In this document: positions 1 to 10,474 of the stretch, in pieces
Position numbering within the stretch: the first letter of the stretch is position 1
Layout of the letters: each line of letters begins with the position of its first letter
DNA from: Timema cristinae
Lineage: Eukaryota; Arthropoda; Insecta; Phasmatodea; Timematidae
Length of the DNA: 64,000 nucleotides
Assembly (NCBI GenBank): GCA_039000515.1
Contig: JBCFYV010000237.1
Location: forward strand, 37,429-101,428
Direction: 5' to 3'
Made by a program: the position numbers and the translations under genes
The notes under the pieces: generated by a model
The model's input: only the letters and a program-made list of their open reading frames with translations
Database searches by the model: none
What the model was told of the DNA's origin: nothing

Positions 1-13
1 GCAACTATCTAGT

Positions 14-92
14 CCCGCAAATGCAAGTGCATTTGCTTTGTATTCAACCTTCTTCATTCCTTCTGTCTTAGCGTAATTAAAATACGTTGATC
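14..92 (+). repeat. SINE 3' tail fragment
   Basis: The stretch matches the body-to-tail part of the family-1 SINEs seen in full elsewhere (for example at 1162): a CGCAAATGC core, an ATTCAACCTT segment, then TTAGCGTAATTA and a GCGT-like end. The tRNA-like head is missing and the terminal hairpin motif is not preserved. It is a 5'-truncated, diverged copy. Confidence 0.55.
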
Positions 93-630
93 CTGGACGG
101 GCATTATTACTGGGTACATTTTAGCTTTAGTATTAGCGAGATTAACCAAATTTTCAATGATTCCATTAAAAAACATAATATTTTTAAATTGAGAGTATTA
201 CTCACCATGTCAGTTTTGCTTTGTACTAATTCCCTGATCTACACAAACACCAAAATAGCTCAGACTTATAAAGAAACCAGTAAGTTTCCGAACGTTTCTA
301 TTTGACGACTGACAGGATAACCTAAATACCTTCATTGGGGAAGCCAAATGGTGGATTATACAGGCTTCACGAGATTATTGTTTCTTATTTAGTTCCATTG
401 TTTCATAATCGCAAGTTCTTACAGACCCTTTAATCTTTCGAGCGCATTCTTGGGGTGTGGTAGGGAAAGGAACGGAAGCAGAAAATGTAAAGAAACAGCA
501 TGGATAGATTACAATATATATATTTTTTACCTTACAGTTACCATTGTTATTGTTACTATGGTGTTTAAATCGTATAATTTAATTAAATATGTTATCATGG
601 AAATAAGCAAACGTATATACAGTATACTGT

Positions 631-735
631 ACCTGCTTCAGTGATCACATAGCATAAGGCGTCACTCTCCCAATAGACTAGACTTCGATGGCTGGAAGAT
701 CGGGGTTTGAATCCCGGTAGGTATACTGGGGTGAT
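631..735 (+). repeat. tRNA-like SINE head (family 3) within R1
   Basis: The segment starts with ACCTGCTTCAGTGATCACAT and ends with a box-B-like GGGTTTGAATCC at about 703-714, followed by CCGG. Related heads occur at 35051, 2219 and 37621 (fragments). The spacing between the A-like and B-like boxes resembles a tRNA with a long variable arm. It is part of a repeat rather than a functional tRNA gene, because no paired acceptor stem is visible. Confidence 0.5.
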
Positions 736-1161
736 ATTTCCTAAATAGCATTAGTACGTATAGTACGGAATAAATAATATTCGAATAAAATCTTACCTTT
801 GTATGAGAATCATGACCGAACCGACCTTGCCAAAATTTGTAGTTATTCATCAGTCCATTTCAGCGTCTTCAGTTTTCAGGTGAATTCCGAGGAATTTCCT
901 AAGGCTATAATTATAGTGCTACCGCCCCTCTGTGTTTTTCGACCGGGCTTGGGACCGGCTTTGGCCACATTACCGGCGTTTAATGTCGTATCTCCATTTG
1001 ATTCGACAAGAAACTATAATGATTTTTAAATAACAAGCACGCTGTGGTATACTGGAAATAGGACAGGGCTATTCAAATTTTCTATTCATTGTTTCCTATT
1101 TTCCAACTCCCACATTAATTTTTTAGAATTTAAATTGTTTATAGATCCAATTTTCTAAATA

Positions 1162-1386
1162 ATACCCGCCTCAGTGGCGTAGTTGGCTAACGCGCTTGTC
1201 GTGTTGAGCTCGACTGCTGAGGACGGGGAGATCGAGTTTCGAATCTCGGTCAGGTGAACTGGCCACGCAAATGCGGGTTCACTTCCTCTAATTCAACCTT
1301 CCCAATTCCTAATCAATTAGCGTAATTAGTACTTAAAGCGTATAACCCGAATGGGTAGTAAGACGTGGTGCTAAATATTATATTAC
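1162..1386 (+). mobile_element. SINE family 1 (tRNA-derived), with target site duplication
   Basis: The head shows a box-A-like TGGCGTAGTTGG at about 1175 and a box-B-like TTCGAATCTC at about 1238. The body holds CGCAAATGCGGGTTCACTTC, and the tail is CGTATAACCCGAATGGGTAG followed by TAAGACGTGGTGCTAA. Direct repeats ATTTTCTAAATA at 1150-1161 and 1387-1398 fix its ends and indicate target-primed insertion. The terminal ACCCGAATGGGT can form a 5-bp hairpin with one G-T pair. The element is non-coding and would need a LINE reverse transcriptase in trans. Confidence 0.85.
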
Positions 1387-1444
1387 ATTTTCTAAATACA
1401 GTAAGTTGAACTAATAATTATAACAATAATAACTTATAATTTCC

Positions 1445-1955
1445 AGATGCATGTCATTTTGAAGAATTTTCAAGTGAGAACCACTACAAATAGTTTCTGA
1501 AAGCATTAATTTTCAAAGATTTGTTGGTGAAAGACCACTTTAAATATCTTCTAGAAGCATCTTATTTTAAAAAAAATTCAAGAAGAGGACCATTCCAAGT
1601 AGCTTCTAGAAAGATTAAATTTTTCAAATTATTGCTTAGTGAAGACCACATCAACTAGCTTTCAGAGGCATCTAATTTTCGAGGAAATTTCAGTCGAATA
1701 GGAATCTAAAAAGTTTATAGAAGCATCCAATTTAATAAAAAATGGGGGAAGATATATTTTTAAAATTCTGGGTTAGAACTATTTGATATAGCTTTTAAAG
1801 TTATCCAAATTTCAAAAGTTTCTTGAAGAAGGACCACTCCAAATAACATTTGAAAGATTAAAATTTTAAAAAAATTGGACGGAGGAATACTCTCAATTTC
1901 TTTTAAAAGAATCTGATTTCCAAAAATTGGGTGAAGAACCACTCCAAATTAGTGA
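1445..1955. repeat. Degenerate tandem array, about 60-bp unit (family T1)
   Basis: About eight diverged units follow the pattern GAAGACCACTCCAAATAGCT, then TTCTAGAAGCATCTAATTTT and an A-rich link with TTGG or TTTC. Units range from about 55 to 70 bp. The same unit recurs at 2337-2520 and 61755-62115. No coding content is seen. Confidence 0.7.
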
Positions 1956-1960
1956 GCTAA

Positions 1961-2219
1961 GCCCAGGAGAACCCATATGGTCTAAAAGTGTCAGTCCCAC
2001 AGGAGACTAGACTGCCAATGACGGGGAGTTCGGGGTTTGAATACCGGTCGGGTGCTCTGAGAGGGGTTTTACCTATATGGTTTTCCATTCTCACTTTACG
2101 AAAATGCGGGTACATCTAAACTAAATTCTAGATATTTCATCCCTAATCATCTCATCCCTACATTAGCGTAGCTAGTAGATAGGTGTATAATCTGAAAGAA
2201 CGGGTAGTAAGACGTGGAA
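1961..2219 (+). mobile_element. SINE, family-1-like copy
   Basis: The tRNA-like head has ACTAGACTGCC followed by a box-B-like GGGGTTTGAATACCGGTCGG. The body has AAATGCGGGTACA and the tail AACGGGTAGTAAGACGTGG. The head is nearer to the copy at 6188 than to the one at 1162, so it is a subfamily. No clear target duplication was seen. Confidence 0.75.
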
Positions 2220-2260
2220 CCTGCTTTGGTGGTCACATGGCTTAGGGTGCAACTCTAAAG
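2219..2260 (+). repeat. Truncated tRNA-like head (family 3)
   Basis: ACCTGCTTTGGTGGTCACAT and the next bases match the start of the head at 631-735, but the copy stops before a B box. It directly abuts the preceding SINE tail. The following bases (GTGGATTCACACACTAATAT) look like a transposon end, but no matching second end was found. Confidence 0.45.
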
Positions 2261-2336
2261 GTGGATTCACACACTAATATACGCTACGCTAAGCATAACT
2301 ATGCTATGCCACGTTATACTAGGTTTTGAAATCGCT

Positions 2337-2520
2337 AGCAAAATTCTTCTAAAAAGATTAAATTTTCAAAAATCTCCAGGTGCGGATATTTCCAAATATC
2401 ATCCAAGGACAAGATATTTTTAAAATATTGTTGGAGAAGACAACTCAAAATAGTTACTGGAGGCATCATATTTAAAAAATAGGAGGACCACTCCAAATTG
2501 CTTTGAAAAGGCAACTCTCC
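2337..2520. repeat. Second block of the T1 tandem array
   Basis: About three units of the same pattern as 1445-1955 are present (GGACCACTCCAAATTGCTTT near the end). The two blocks are separated by the SINE at 1961-2219 and a short unrelated stretch. Confidence 0.6.
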
Positions 2521-3533
2521 TCCCATTTTTTTTTGTTTCTCCACACACCATTCATCTCTATATAAAGAAGGTTCCACAGCCACTTGTCCTATTAATGGCT
2601 ATGCTGACTTAATTATAGCCGAAATACAAGTATTCTGATAATTTTTCATGAACCTCACACACTACCTAATTTCCTGGGAAAATTCCCATTGTTCAACTCA
2701 GGGCTGAGCTTTCCTAGTAATTCCCACACTTTACTTCGTTTTTATTTGTTTCGATTTTAATTTAACTAGGTTATTTTTATTTGGGTCAAATACAGTTTTT
2801 TTCAATATATAAAAAATATTATTAATTTCAAAATATTAGAGTATTATTTTTTGCGTATAGACCACCAATAGTATAGTAAGTCGCGGTGCTAGTAAAATTA
2901 TCAAAACTACCAAAAATAGAAAGATTGTAACTCCGAACCCGAACTGGGTCGATTAATAGTGAGCTATTTATTGTCTTAAAAGTGATTAATCCCCGTCATT
3001 TGCCTGTAGGCAACCCTCTCAACACTGTTTATACTCGTCCGTCGGAAGCGGCGAACAACTCTGTGCATCGTAACCCTATTATACAGTCGCACACACCAAA
3101 CAAAAAAAATGTGTGGCTTGAAAACCTAATTGAATTTTTAAAATCCAAATTAAATATTTTCAAAATTGTCCACGCTCTGGTCACTCTTAACGGCACTCGA
3201 CGTACAAAAATTCCCGATAACTACCGAACTAGAAAGCTTAATGTCTCGGTACTAATTTATTGGAGTCCTACAACCCCAAATATTATGTTTGACTTTTTTT
3301 TAATGTTACAATGGTTTTTTTTTTTAGTAAGATGAGCTATCATTAACATGTCTTGTGGGGAACTACCCCCTTACCGCCTTCCACCCTCCTTTACCCTCAT
3401 TACACTACTTTATGCTACATAAGACTTCTTGGTACAAACCAGAGCACATTTCCAATAGTAAACAATTAATTGTGTCTGAATAAATGATTATACATAGCCA
3501 CCTAACACGAAGGAAACATTTTTTATTTAATTT
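2521..3533. other. No gene recognised; AT-rich spacer
   Basis: The stretch is mostly AT-rich. A faint SINE tail relic (TAGTAAGTCGCGGTGCTAGT) lies at about 2872-2891. An open frame at 2982-3335 has no recognisable motif and starts at a non-ATG codon, so I do not call it a gene. Confidence 0.5.
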
Positions 3534-3822
3534 TGAAGGTGGTCTGGCGTTCTAGGGGTAAGGAGTCGCACTACTATGCTGGGATCCGGGGTTCAATCCT
3601 CGGTCCCGACCCAAATTTATCTGATTGCCAAACCCTTCCTTCCCCTCTGACAAGCCGTGTATTAAACACAACTTGTGAATGTATCGAATGCCAGTACTCC
3701 ACAGTGGTTGGGATCGCACGTTAAACTGTAGGTCCTCCATTTCATCTCACAATCATCCTACCATTACACATCGCCTATAGCCCGAACGGTTAATAAGACG
3801 TGGTGCTAATAGTAATAATATT
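3534..3822 (+). mobile_element. SINE family 2 (tRNA-Glu-like head)
   Basis: The head carries a box-A-like TTCTAGGGGTAAGG and a box-B-like GGGGTTCAATCCTCGG, resembling the D-arm and T-arm regions of a tRNA-Glu. The body has CCAAACCCTTCCTTCCCCTC, GTGTATTAAACACAACTTGT and AAACTGTAGGTCCTCCATTT. The tail is CCCGAACGG...TAAGACGTGGTGCTAATA, shared with family 1. The terminal hairpin arm is mutated here (CGGTTA). Confidence 0.85.
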
Positions 3823-4799
3823 AATCAATCAATAAAGCATTGCTTGTTTAGTATTTAAAAGAAAAATTACATAATTAACTTTCTATACAATATCGAAGTA
3901 ACTATTTTCAGGTCTTGTAGTTAAATAGATATTTTTAAAAAATAGTAAAATTTATAAAAATAAAATAATTAAAAAACAAAAAGATTTACACATATAATAA
4001 CACTTCCTTTAAAAAATGGAAACAGATAGAAAACATTGTTTCCCATCCTGAGCTCAATTGAATGGAATTACATAACGCGGAGGATGCTGCTACGGCTTGT
4101 TCTTAAAAAATTAGTGTTCTATCTTCAAAATTGCACACTAAGGGCCTTTAAATTTCTTTCCAATTATTTCGGACCAACTTAGTAATTATTACTTTGAGCT
4201 TATTTCAATATAAACATCAAGTTTTTCTATGCTATTTTAATATTTCACGGATGTCAGATCCCAGAACAATGTGTTTGTATGAAATATCTGTATAACCTCA
4301 AGTGTATTTTCGGTTGACCCCGACATGACAAATTAAAAAACCATTAAATGATGTAATGTCTGTGAAAAGTTGTTAAAAATTACTGATGTACAAATCCTCA
4401 AGGGTTGTCCTAAGTATACATGCCAAATTTTAGTTTTCTATATATCTTTGGCTCTTTGAGCCCAAGGTGCTGAGAATAGTATGTTTCCTCGATTAAAGAG
4501 TTTGTTTGAAGGTGAGTGATGCAACCGAGTAACCGCGCGACTGTCTCACCAGCTAGCTATACATCCCGGTGTTTGATTGAAGATAATTACTCGATGTAAT
4601 ATATTTTTAATTTAAAAACACTTTTTAGTTACTAGGGCACCTTTATGTACCTACTGGCAGAAGTACCCGGCGTTGTCTTGGCTAGCCCTACATTGAATTT
4701 CGTGGTTACCCCGGGCAACGTTTTTCTACCAACATAAAGAAAAAACAAACTCTTCGTTTTGTTTCTTCCGACTAAGTTTCTAATTACTGTACTTACTTA
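3823..4799. other. No gene recognised; AT-rich spacer
   Basis: The first 600 bases are AT-rich without visible structure. At about 4500-4580 there is a weak tRNA-like patch (CCGCGCGACTG, then CCCGGTGTTTGATTG). At 4660-4722 a GC-rich patch contains ACCCGGCGTTG and CCCCGGGCAACG as a loose inverted pair, a type of motif common in arthropod repeat tails. No boundaries could be set. Confidence 0.4.
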
Positions 4800-5215
4800 C
4801 TGTATGGCATTAGGAACTCAAAAGTTCATTGCCACACTTAAAAGGTACTCCACCTATCCCTATCCTGAGCTAGCTCTATCCAGTATAGCTCAGGTCCATT
4901 CTAATGTTATCCTCCCATCTGCATCTGGGTCTTTCCACTGGTCTCTTCCCATTGGCTCTACCAGTCAGTGCCTTGATGGTACATGTCCTGCCCACCATAA
5001 TCTGCGAGATTTAATTATCCTAACAATATCTGTTAATGAGCACAGGGTATGTAGCTCTTCCAATGTAACCTCCTCCACTCCCTACTATCGTCATCCATTT
5101 TTGGACCATCAATCTTTCTAAGCACCTTGTTTTCGAGCAACCTAAGCGTAGTTTGGTAATGTAAGGTACGAGACCATGTTTAGCACCCATAAAGAGCATC
5201 AGGTAAAATTATTGT
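4800..5215 (-). pseudogene. Decayed LINE reverse transcriptase C-terminal region
   Basis: Translating the minus strand in changing frames gives the C-terminal signature of a non-LTR retrotransposon polyprotein: a YGC-like step, ENKVLRKI, WRRLH, then DIVRIIKSRRLWWAGHV and a final WIELAQDRDRW. These motifs are known from the region after the reverse transcriptase in many arthropod LINEs. Several stop codons and frame changes break it. A 5'-truncated, dead copy is the simplest reading. A related fragment on the opposite strand lies at 60371-60565. Confidence 0.75.
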
Positions 5216-6018
5216 TTTGTATGTTCTGAGTTTTACATTCCTTTATAGCAGGCAATATGGCTACAACTAACTGACCGAATACTAGTAAGCATTTCCCGAC
5301 TGTGTGATTTTCCTAATTTTTAATCTAATACCATTATTGATAGTTAAAATTGTACATAAATATTTGAACTCTGAGTATATCAAATTATATGTTGTTCGAA
5401 ATAATATTTAACTATTTTTTCAGCGTTTATTTATAAACCTATTTCATTATTTTCCTTAATTAATTTAAAAAAAAAAACCAATCAAAATTTTAAATTTCCT
5501 ATTTCGAGGTGTACATCGTACCCTTTATGTTTTTGTAACGGAAAAATGAGATAATTTTTTTTTTAATGTTAAATTGTGTTTAGATACTAATTTTACTAAA
5601 CATCGCTTGAGTAGCTATATTGACTATCAATTTTGATATTTTAATCTTTAAGTAAACTATCACGTGATTTGGACGTGATTGTTTTATAGCTGCTACTTTG
5701 AAACAAAATGCCGTAAGTAAATTTTAATTATTCAATGAGATATATGTGCTTACCCATGCCAGATTTCAAGTCAGCTGGTAAAGGGGTTTGGTGTGATAAA
5801 GGCACAAATAGATTTACAAATAGACAGCCGGACAAACCTTTCATTTCTATACAAACCAGGGAAGGCAACAAGAGATTATTATACAAAACATCGTTATATT
5901 GTATTTTCTATAAACTTCATAATATTTCAGTGTGTGTAAACATTACAGATATGATATATAATGACACGCATACTATATATATTTTTAGCACCATGTATTT
6001 ATACGCAATCGGGTTATG
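5216..6018. other. No gene recognised; AT-rich spacer
   Basis: The stretch is very AT-rich with homopolymer runs. A 95-residue open frame at 5735-6022 has no recognisable domain and no supporting signals. Confidence 0.45.
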
Positions 6019-6150
6019 TTAATTACGACAAAGTGTTAGGGATAAAAGCACTCGTATTTGCTCGAAGACAGAGTGGGAAACAGTTTATCAAAATGTATCC
6101 TCAGTAGACCTGACGAAGACTCGATTTAATATTAGCTAACAACAGTTTAA
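6019..6150 (-). repeat. Diverged SINE remnant
   Basis: AAGCACTCGTATTTGCTCGA and GAGTGGGAAACAGTTTATCA match the minus-strand SINE at 37333-37555 in the same order. Head and tail are both eroded, so the boundaries are approximate. Confidence 0.4.
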
Positions 6151-6187
6151 TCCGTCAGGTTTGTGATTGTACTAAGAAGATTGTAAC

Positions 6188-6430
6188 ACACCTCGGTAGC
6201 CACATGGTCTAACTCACTAGTCTCGCTCTAGACTAGACTGCCGAGGACGAGGAGATCGTGGTTCGCTCTCGGTCGGGTATACTGAGTTTTTTTTTCACTA
6301 AATGTTTTAACACTCTCTTTCCACGAAAATGCGGGTGCGCTTTATATAAATTACACTTTCCTCATATAAGAACCCATTTGAATAATTAGTACATGGACGT
6401 ATGACCCGAACGAGTAGTAAGACGTGGTGC
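6188..6430 (+). mobile_element. SINE, family-1-like copy
   Basis: The head reads CACCTCGGTAGCCACATGGT, then ACTAGACTGCCGAGGACGAG and a box-B-like GTGGTTCGCTCTCGG. The body has CGAAAATGCGGGTGCGCTTT and the tail GACCCGAACGAGTAGTAAGA. The hairpin arm has one mismatch. It is the same subfamily as the copy at 1961. Confidence 0.8.
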
Positions 6431-6678
6431 GTTTAGACTATACAAGTTGTAAAAGCTGTGGTTTGAAACAATGTTTTACAACTTGTTGGAAAATCAATTG
6501 AAAAATGTTTGAAAACATTTTAGTATTAAAACAAATTTCATCTTTTACATGTTACACGTTTCCCGTTGGGTGGCGGTAAAGATCAAAGAAACATTTGGTT
6601 TTAAAATATTTTGCACAAATAGAAGACAGCTTGTACAGTCGAAAGTTACTGCTAATCCTTCTCAACTGGAATAATATC

Positions 6679-6945
6679 CCTCTGTGCTAGGGTCCGGGGT
6701 TCAATCCTTGGTCCCGGCACAGATTTATCTATTATCAACCCCTTCCTTGATTCTTCACCTCTGACAAAACGTGTATTAATCACAACTCGTGAATGTGGGG
6801 AATACCAGGCCTCCACCGTGGTTCGGATCCACATTAAACTGTAGGTCCTCCATTTCATCTCAATATCACCCTACCATTACACATTAGCGTAAGAACGTAT
6901 AACCCGAACGTGTAGTAAGACACGGTGCTAATAATAGAAATAATA

Positions 6946-6977
<32 letters not shown>

Positions 6978-6978
6978 C
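6679..6978 (+). mobile_element. SINE family 2, head partly lost, TAA tail
   Basis: The copy starts in the anticodon-arm part of the head (CTGTGCTAGGGTCCGGGGTT) and continues through the usual body (GTGTATTAATCACAACTCGT; CCACCGTGGTTCGGATCCAC) to the shared tail and an imperfect TAA/TAAT run ending at about 6978. The A-box half of the head is missing, so this copy could not be transcribed from its own promoter. Confidence 0.8.
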
Positions 6979-7747
6979 AGTATCCCTAAATAATGTATTC
7001 TCTCTCTCTAGTCAACTATCATCATCTTATATATAATTTGATAAGCTCGTTTCCAGTAATAGAACTTATGAGGAAATGGCTGAACAGATTTTGACAAACA
7101 AACACTCATTTTAAAGGTTTGAGGTTCAGGATGCCGATAAAAATAGTGACCTAAAACTAGAACCCAATATTCATAGCGAATTTACCACGTTTTCCTTTTG
7201 TGTGGGTAGTGACTCGTCTCTACAATCTTTATTTGTGTACACTACCATGGAAACATGATTAGTGTATTGTTTTAGATCGGTAAATAAAATATTTCTCTTT
7301 GGTTAATAATAACAGCAGTTCAACAATTCTTACTTAAGAGGCTTTGTGAAACGAATAGATAGAGAGCTGGGAGAGGGATAGTTTGAAAGCTATCACTGTA
7401 GCGTGAAGGGGGACAATATATATTTTGTTATCCAAATTAAACAGCAAACCCCAGATATCTATGTAAAATCGATAGCCTTTAATGACTCAACTTTTAACTA
7501 TAAAGTCGAGGGAGGGCTTATTACAATAATATATCTTTTCCCAATAAAATATTTCGAATACATTTTAGGGCAATAATCTGCAGATACCACTACGACGATC
7601 CCCTCGTATTTAAAACACGCTCAAAGTTCGGGCTGGTCATCCGAACAAAAATACTGAAACTGCTATTATTTATCAGCTCCCCAGCCAACAGGTCAAGGTC
7701 ATGTTGGAGATCAGATCACAGGTCACTCACACAGTAGTGATCTCTAG
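6979..7747. other. No gene recognised
   Basis: At about 7050-7150 there is a GGCTGAACAGATTTTGACAA motif of a kind common in insect interspersed repeats. The rest shows no structure I can name. Confidence 0.4.
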
Positions 7748-7920
7748 CTAGTTAAGATGGACATCGAGCCCAAAACCTTCTTTAAGCCCTTTTATCTCTG
7801 CAATGAGGACATCCTTCTCTGACGCCAGGATGCAGACTGACTGCAACTTGTTTAATAATGGCACTTTTCGTTCTCGATATTTTACAAAATCATGTGTGGA
7901 AATCAGGCAGGTTTGGGGGG
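7748..7920 (-). other. Short coding-like fragment, unassigned
   Basis: A minus-strand frame without an ATG is open for about 57 codons and ends in TAG at 7748-7750. It is rich in charged and leucine residues (for example LNKLQSVCILASEKD, then IAEIKGLKEG) and locally less AT-rich than its surroundings. It could be a fragment of a transposon protein or a lone exon. I do not recognise the family. No splice signals of clear quality flank it. Confidence 0.25.
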
Positions 7921-8400
7921 ATTAATTAATTATAACAGTGATTATGCCCCTTATATAAGGAGTTTTTTAAGGTACAAGTCAGCTATTAAAGACATACATC
8001 AATGGGCTCGTGAACAAAATGTACTAATCTAGTCCAATTTACCGGAAACGGAGAGTTCGAGGTTTAAGCCCTGACCCGATGTAATGAACTAATTTTTCCT
8101 TGTGTTTACATACTTTGCCCCCATATAAATTCTACCTTCCTCGTCCCTACTCTACTTGATTGAAATGTAGGCCTATATATACTGTATGGATAGGCAGAAT
8201 ATGGAGATAATTAGCTGTGGTATTTCCTATAAAAAATATTTTGAATTCGATTCTGGAAACGAGGTGTGATTTTTGATCGAATTTAATTATTAAACGATGA
8301 CTAAACAAAATAAGAAATCTTTAAATATTACAATTTCTAAAATATAATTTAGGCAACTTGTGTTTTAATTTTTTTTTTTAATTCATTTGACAATTGTAGA
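7921..8400. other. AT-rich spacer with a diverged SINE-like patch
   Basis: At about 7995-8150 a sequence with GGAGAGTTCGAGGTTTAAGC (box-B-like) and CCATATAAATTCTACCTTCC resembles a strongly diverged family-1 SINE. Nothing else is recognisable. Confidence 0.35.
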
Positions 8401-8677
8401 GGGGACCTGGTGGTCTAGGGGGTAATGTGTCGGAAATCTGTCTGGAGTCTGGGGTTCTATCCTCGGTCCCGACACACATTTATCTGATTACCAAACCCTT
8501 CCTTCACCTCTGACAAGACGTGTATTAATCACAACTTATGAATGTGGGGAATACCAAGCCTCCACCGTGGTTCGGATCACACGTTAAACTGTAGGTCCTC
8601 CATTTCACCTCACAATCACCCTACATTACACGTTAGCGTAAGTGCGTACAACACGAACGGGTAGTAAGACGTGGTGC

Positions 8678-8716
<39 letters not shown>
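8401..8716 (+). mobile_element. SINE family 2 with TAA tail
   Basis: The copy is full length. The head GGACCTGGTGGTCTAGGGGG contains the A-box region and GGGGTTCTATCCTCGG the B-box region (one change from the usual CAATCC). The body is as in other copies, and the tail ACACGAACGGGTAGTAAGAC is followed by about 12 TAA units. No convincing target duplication was seen. Confidence 0.88.
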
Positions 8717-8718
<2 letters not shown>

Positions 8719-8869
8719 TAATATTAAAACTATATATTTTGGGCCGAAATTAAAACAATAGAAATGAGTAAAATAAAATTAACAACATATTTTTTTTAAA
8801 ACTCTTTTTATTTTTATAGCATTACCATTCCGTGTTAATTTCGAGTCCATTATCGATTTGAAGGCATGT

Positions 8870-9262
8870 ATCCAAAATAACGGCAGAACCGGGATCCACA
8901 CTTATGTAGAGTCGTCTATATATATGTAGAACTATTATTCCCACCATGTGTGCTAGCTCCGCATATTCAAGTATAGAAACTGTGGCGCCTTAAACTAGCG
9001 CCCAACAAATCTGTATTAGGTTATTATAGTTTAAAGGCAATTAATCTGAAAATAACGGCAGAACAAGGTTCCACGACTTTGAAGGGTCTCTTTTTACACC
9101 TATAAATATATTTCCCACCGTGTGTGCTCATTCCGCAGATTCAAATATAGAAATTGTGGTCTCTTAAAAATGGCGGTAGTGTAGAGGAGTAATTATCTAG
9201 CTTTAAATAATGTAATTCGATAATAACGATGATCCCCACCATGTGTGTTCATTCCGCAGATG
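8870..9262. repeat. Three partial tandem copies, about 175-bp unit
   Basis: The segment AATAACGGCAGAACC at about 8875 recurs about 175 bp later. CCCACCATGTGTGCT...CCGCA...TTCAA.TATAGAAA.TGTGG recurs at about 8940 and 9114, and a shortened third copy starts near 9236. No coding content is seen. Confidence 0.65.
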
Positions 9263-9550
9263 GATCTCTTTTTACACACAATTAATATTAAAGACCAAAT
9301 AAAAATTATTATTTACATTAACATTATTATTTACTTAATTCACAAATAATGGATTAACTATTATTTGTGAAACAATTAAATTTATTCATATCTGTTACTG
9401 CTATCTTTTGTCATAACCTATAACGTGATTCATGTTTTATTGTTTGGAGTGCTCTCTAACGGTTCAATGCTAAACAAATGGTTATATCTGGTTTTAAAGT
9501 CGCATGTTGTCACCCTGCTCATCTCTTCTTTCTCCTAGAATAAACGGTTA

Positions 9551-10471
9551 AGTCCGTATCACACGACACTAGCTCGTAATTGAAATCCAGTGTGCTAGCT
9601 AGCACTAGCTAGCACGTCATCATCTAGCGTCGTGTGAATCAGAAAAAGTATACTGGTTCTGCCACTTGGTACTGGCTACCATACTAGTTATGAGGATAGA
9701 ACACGTGCTATTTTCGTACTAGTTTCGACACTAGTCTATGTAATTCAACCAATCAATGCGCGCTGAGACTGTTGTGTAGAGAAATGGTATAAATGACGCC
9801 AACATGGTCATCGGATGTGATTTTGTTGTTGGCAGAAAGTTATTCTAAACATCCTTGTTTATATAATACCAAATTGGCACAGTATGACAATATATTTAAT
9901 ATATATACATTTAATTTAAAACATGTCATCTAAAAATGACAAACTATGTTCCAGACCCAATTTTAATTTAAATAAACTTGATAGCATGCCAACCTTGGGC
10001 GGGTTTTATTTTTAGAATATAAAGTGTGCGTAGGCCTAAAAAAGAACATTTGTGTATCAAGGATACTGTACTTTAACACCCATGGGCTTAGGGACCCTTG
10101 ACCACAGTGTAAATAAATTAATACAAATTTAGGGAGCTACTAAACGTTTGTGTAACCCCGAATGTATATTACCTAACCTCCGAATGGATCATATTTAGCA
10201 TCCTGCGACCATTATTTCGTCTTTCCCAACCAGTCCCATGTCTATATTCTTTTTCCTACGCTCCCTCTCATAATTTTCAATATCTTTATTAGCTGCTGAC
10301 CCAAAATTAATCTCTGACGTTCGATAAATATTTGCACTAGAACCTAGTACCAAACTAGCAGCGTGTGAATACTCTAGTCCCACTTTCATTGTACTAGCTA
10401 GTATACATATATCTAGGCGCTAGCTAGCATACTTGATTTCTAGTACAAGCAAGTGTCGTGTGATACAGGCT
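9551..10471. mobile_element. PIF/Harbinger-like non-autonomous DNA transposon
   Basis: The ends form long inverted repeats. The left end reads AGTCCGTATCACACGACACT, and the right end read on the minus strand gives AGCCTGTATCACACGACACT; similarity continues to a GCTAGCTAGC block about 50 bp inside each end. The element is flanked by TTA at 9548-9550 and 10472-10474, the 3-bp target duplication typical of PIF/Harbinger. At 921 bp it is too short for a transposase. A 64-codon minus-strand frame (10195-10389) is rich in charged residues and could be a remnant of an internal gene, but it shows no diagnostic motif. The superfamily call rests on target duplication and ends only. Confidence 0.65.
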
Positions 10472-10474
10472 TTA

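Larger units (their letters stand above)
218..1386 (+). repeat. Composite repeat R1, copy 1 (ends in a SINE)
   Basis: This roughly 1.17 kb stretch is repeated at 34652-35848 with high similarity. It contains a tRNA-like head at 631-735, a well-conserved segment at about 885-1030, and a family-1 SINE at its 3' end. In this copy the SINE is flanked by a 12-bp direct repeat (1150-1161 and 1387-1398), so the SINE inserted here. Copy 2 ends at the SINE tail and lacks the downstream flank. Short ORFs (for example 799-1029) lie inside but match no family I recognise. The unit may be mobile with the SINE as its 3' end. Confidence 0.8.

Noticed and set aside
2982..3335. 117-codon ORF as a gene
   Set aside because: It has a non-ATG start, no recognisable domain, is not repeated elsewhere in the window and has no splice or promoter support.
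3552..3740. Minus-strand ORFs over SINE heads (also 6652-6858 and 61092-61292)
   Set aside because: They recur wherever family-2 SINEs occur and read the tRNA-like region backwards; there is no protein family.
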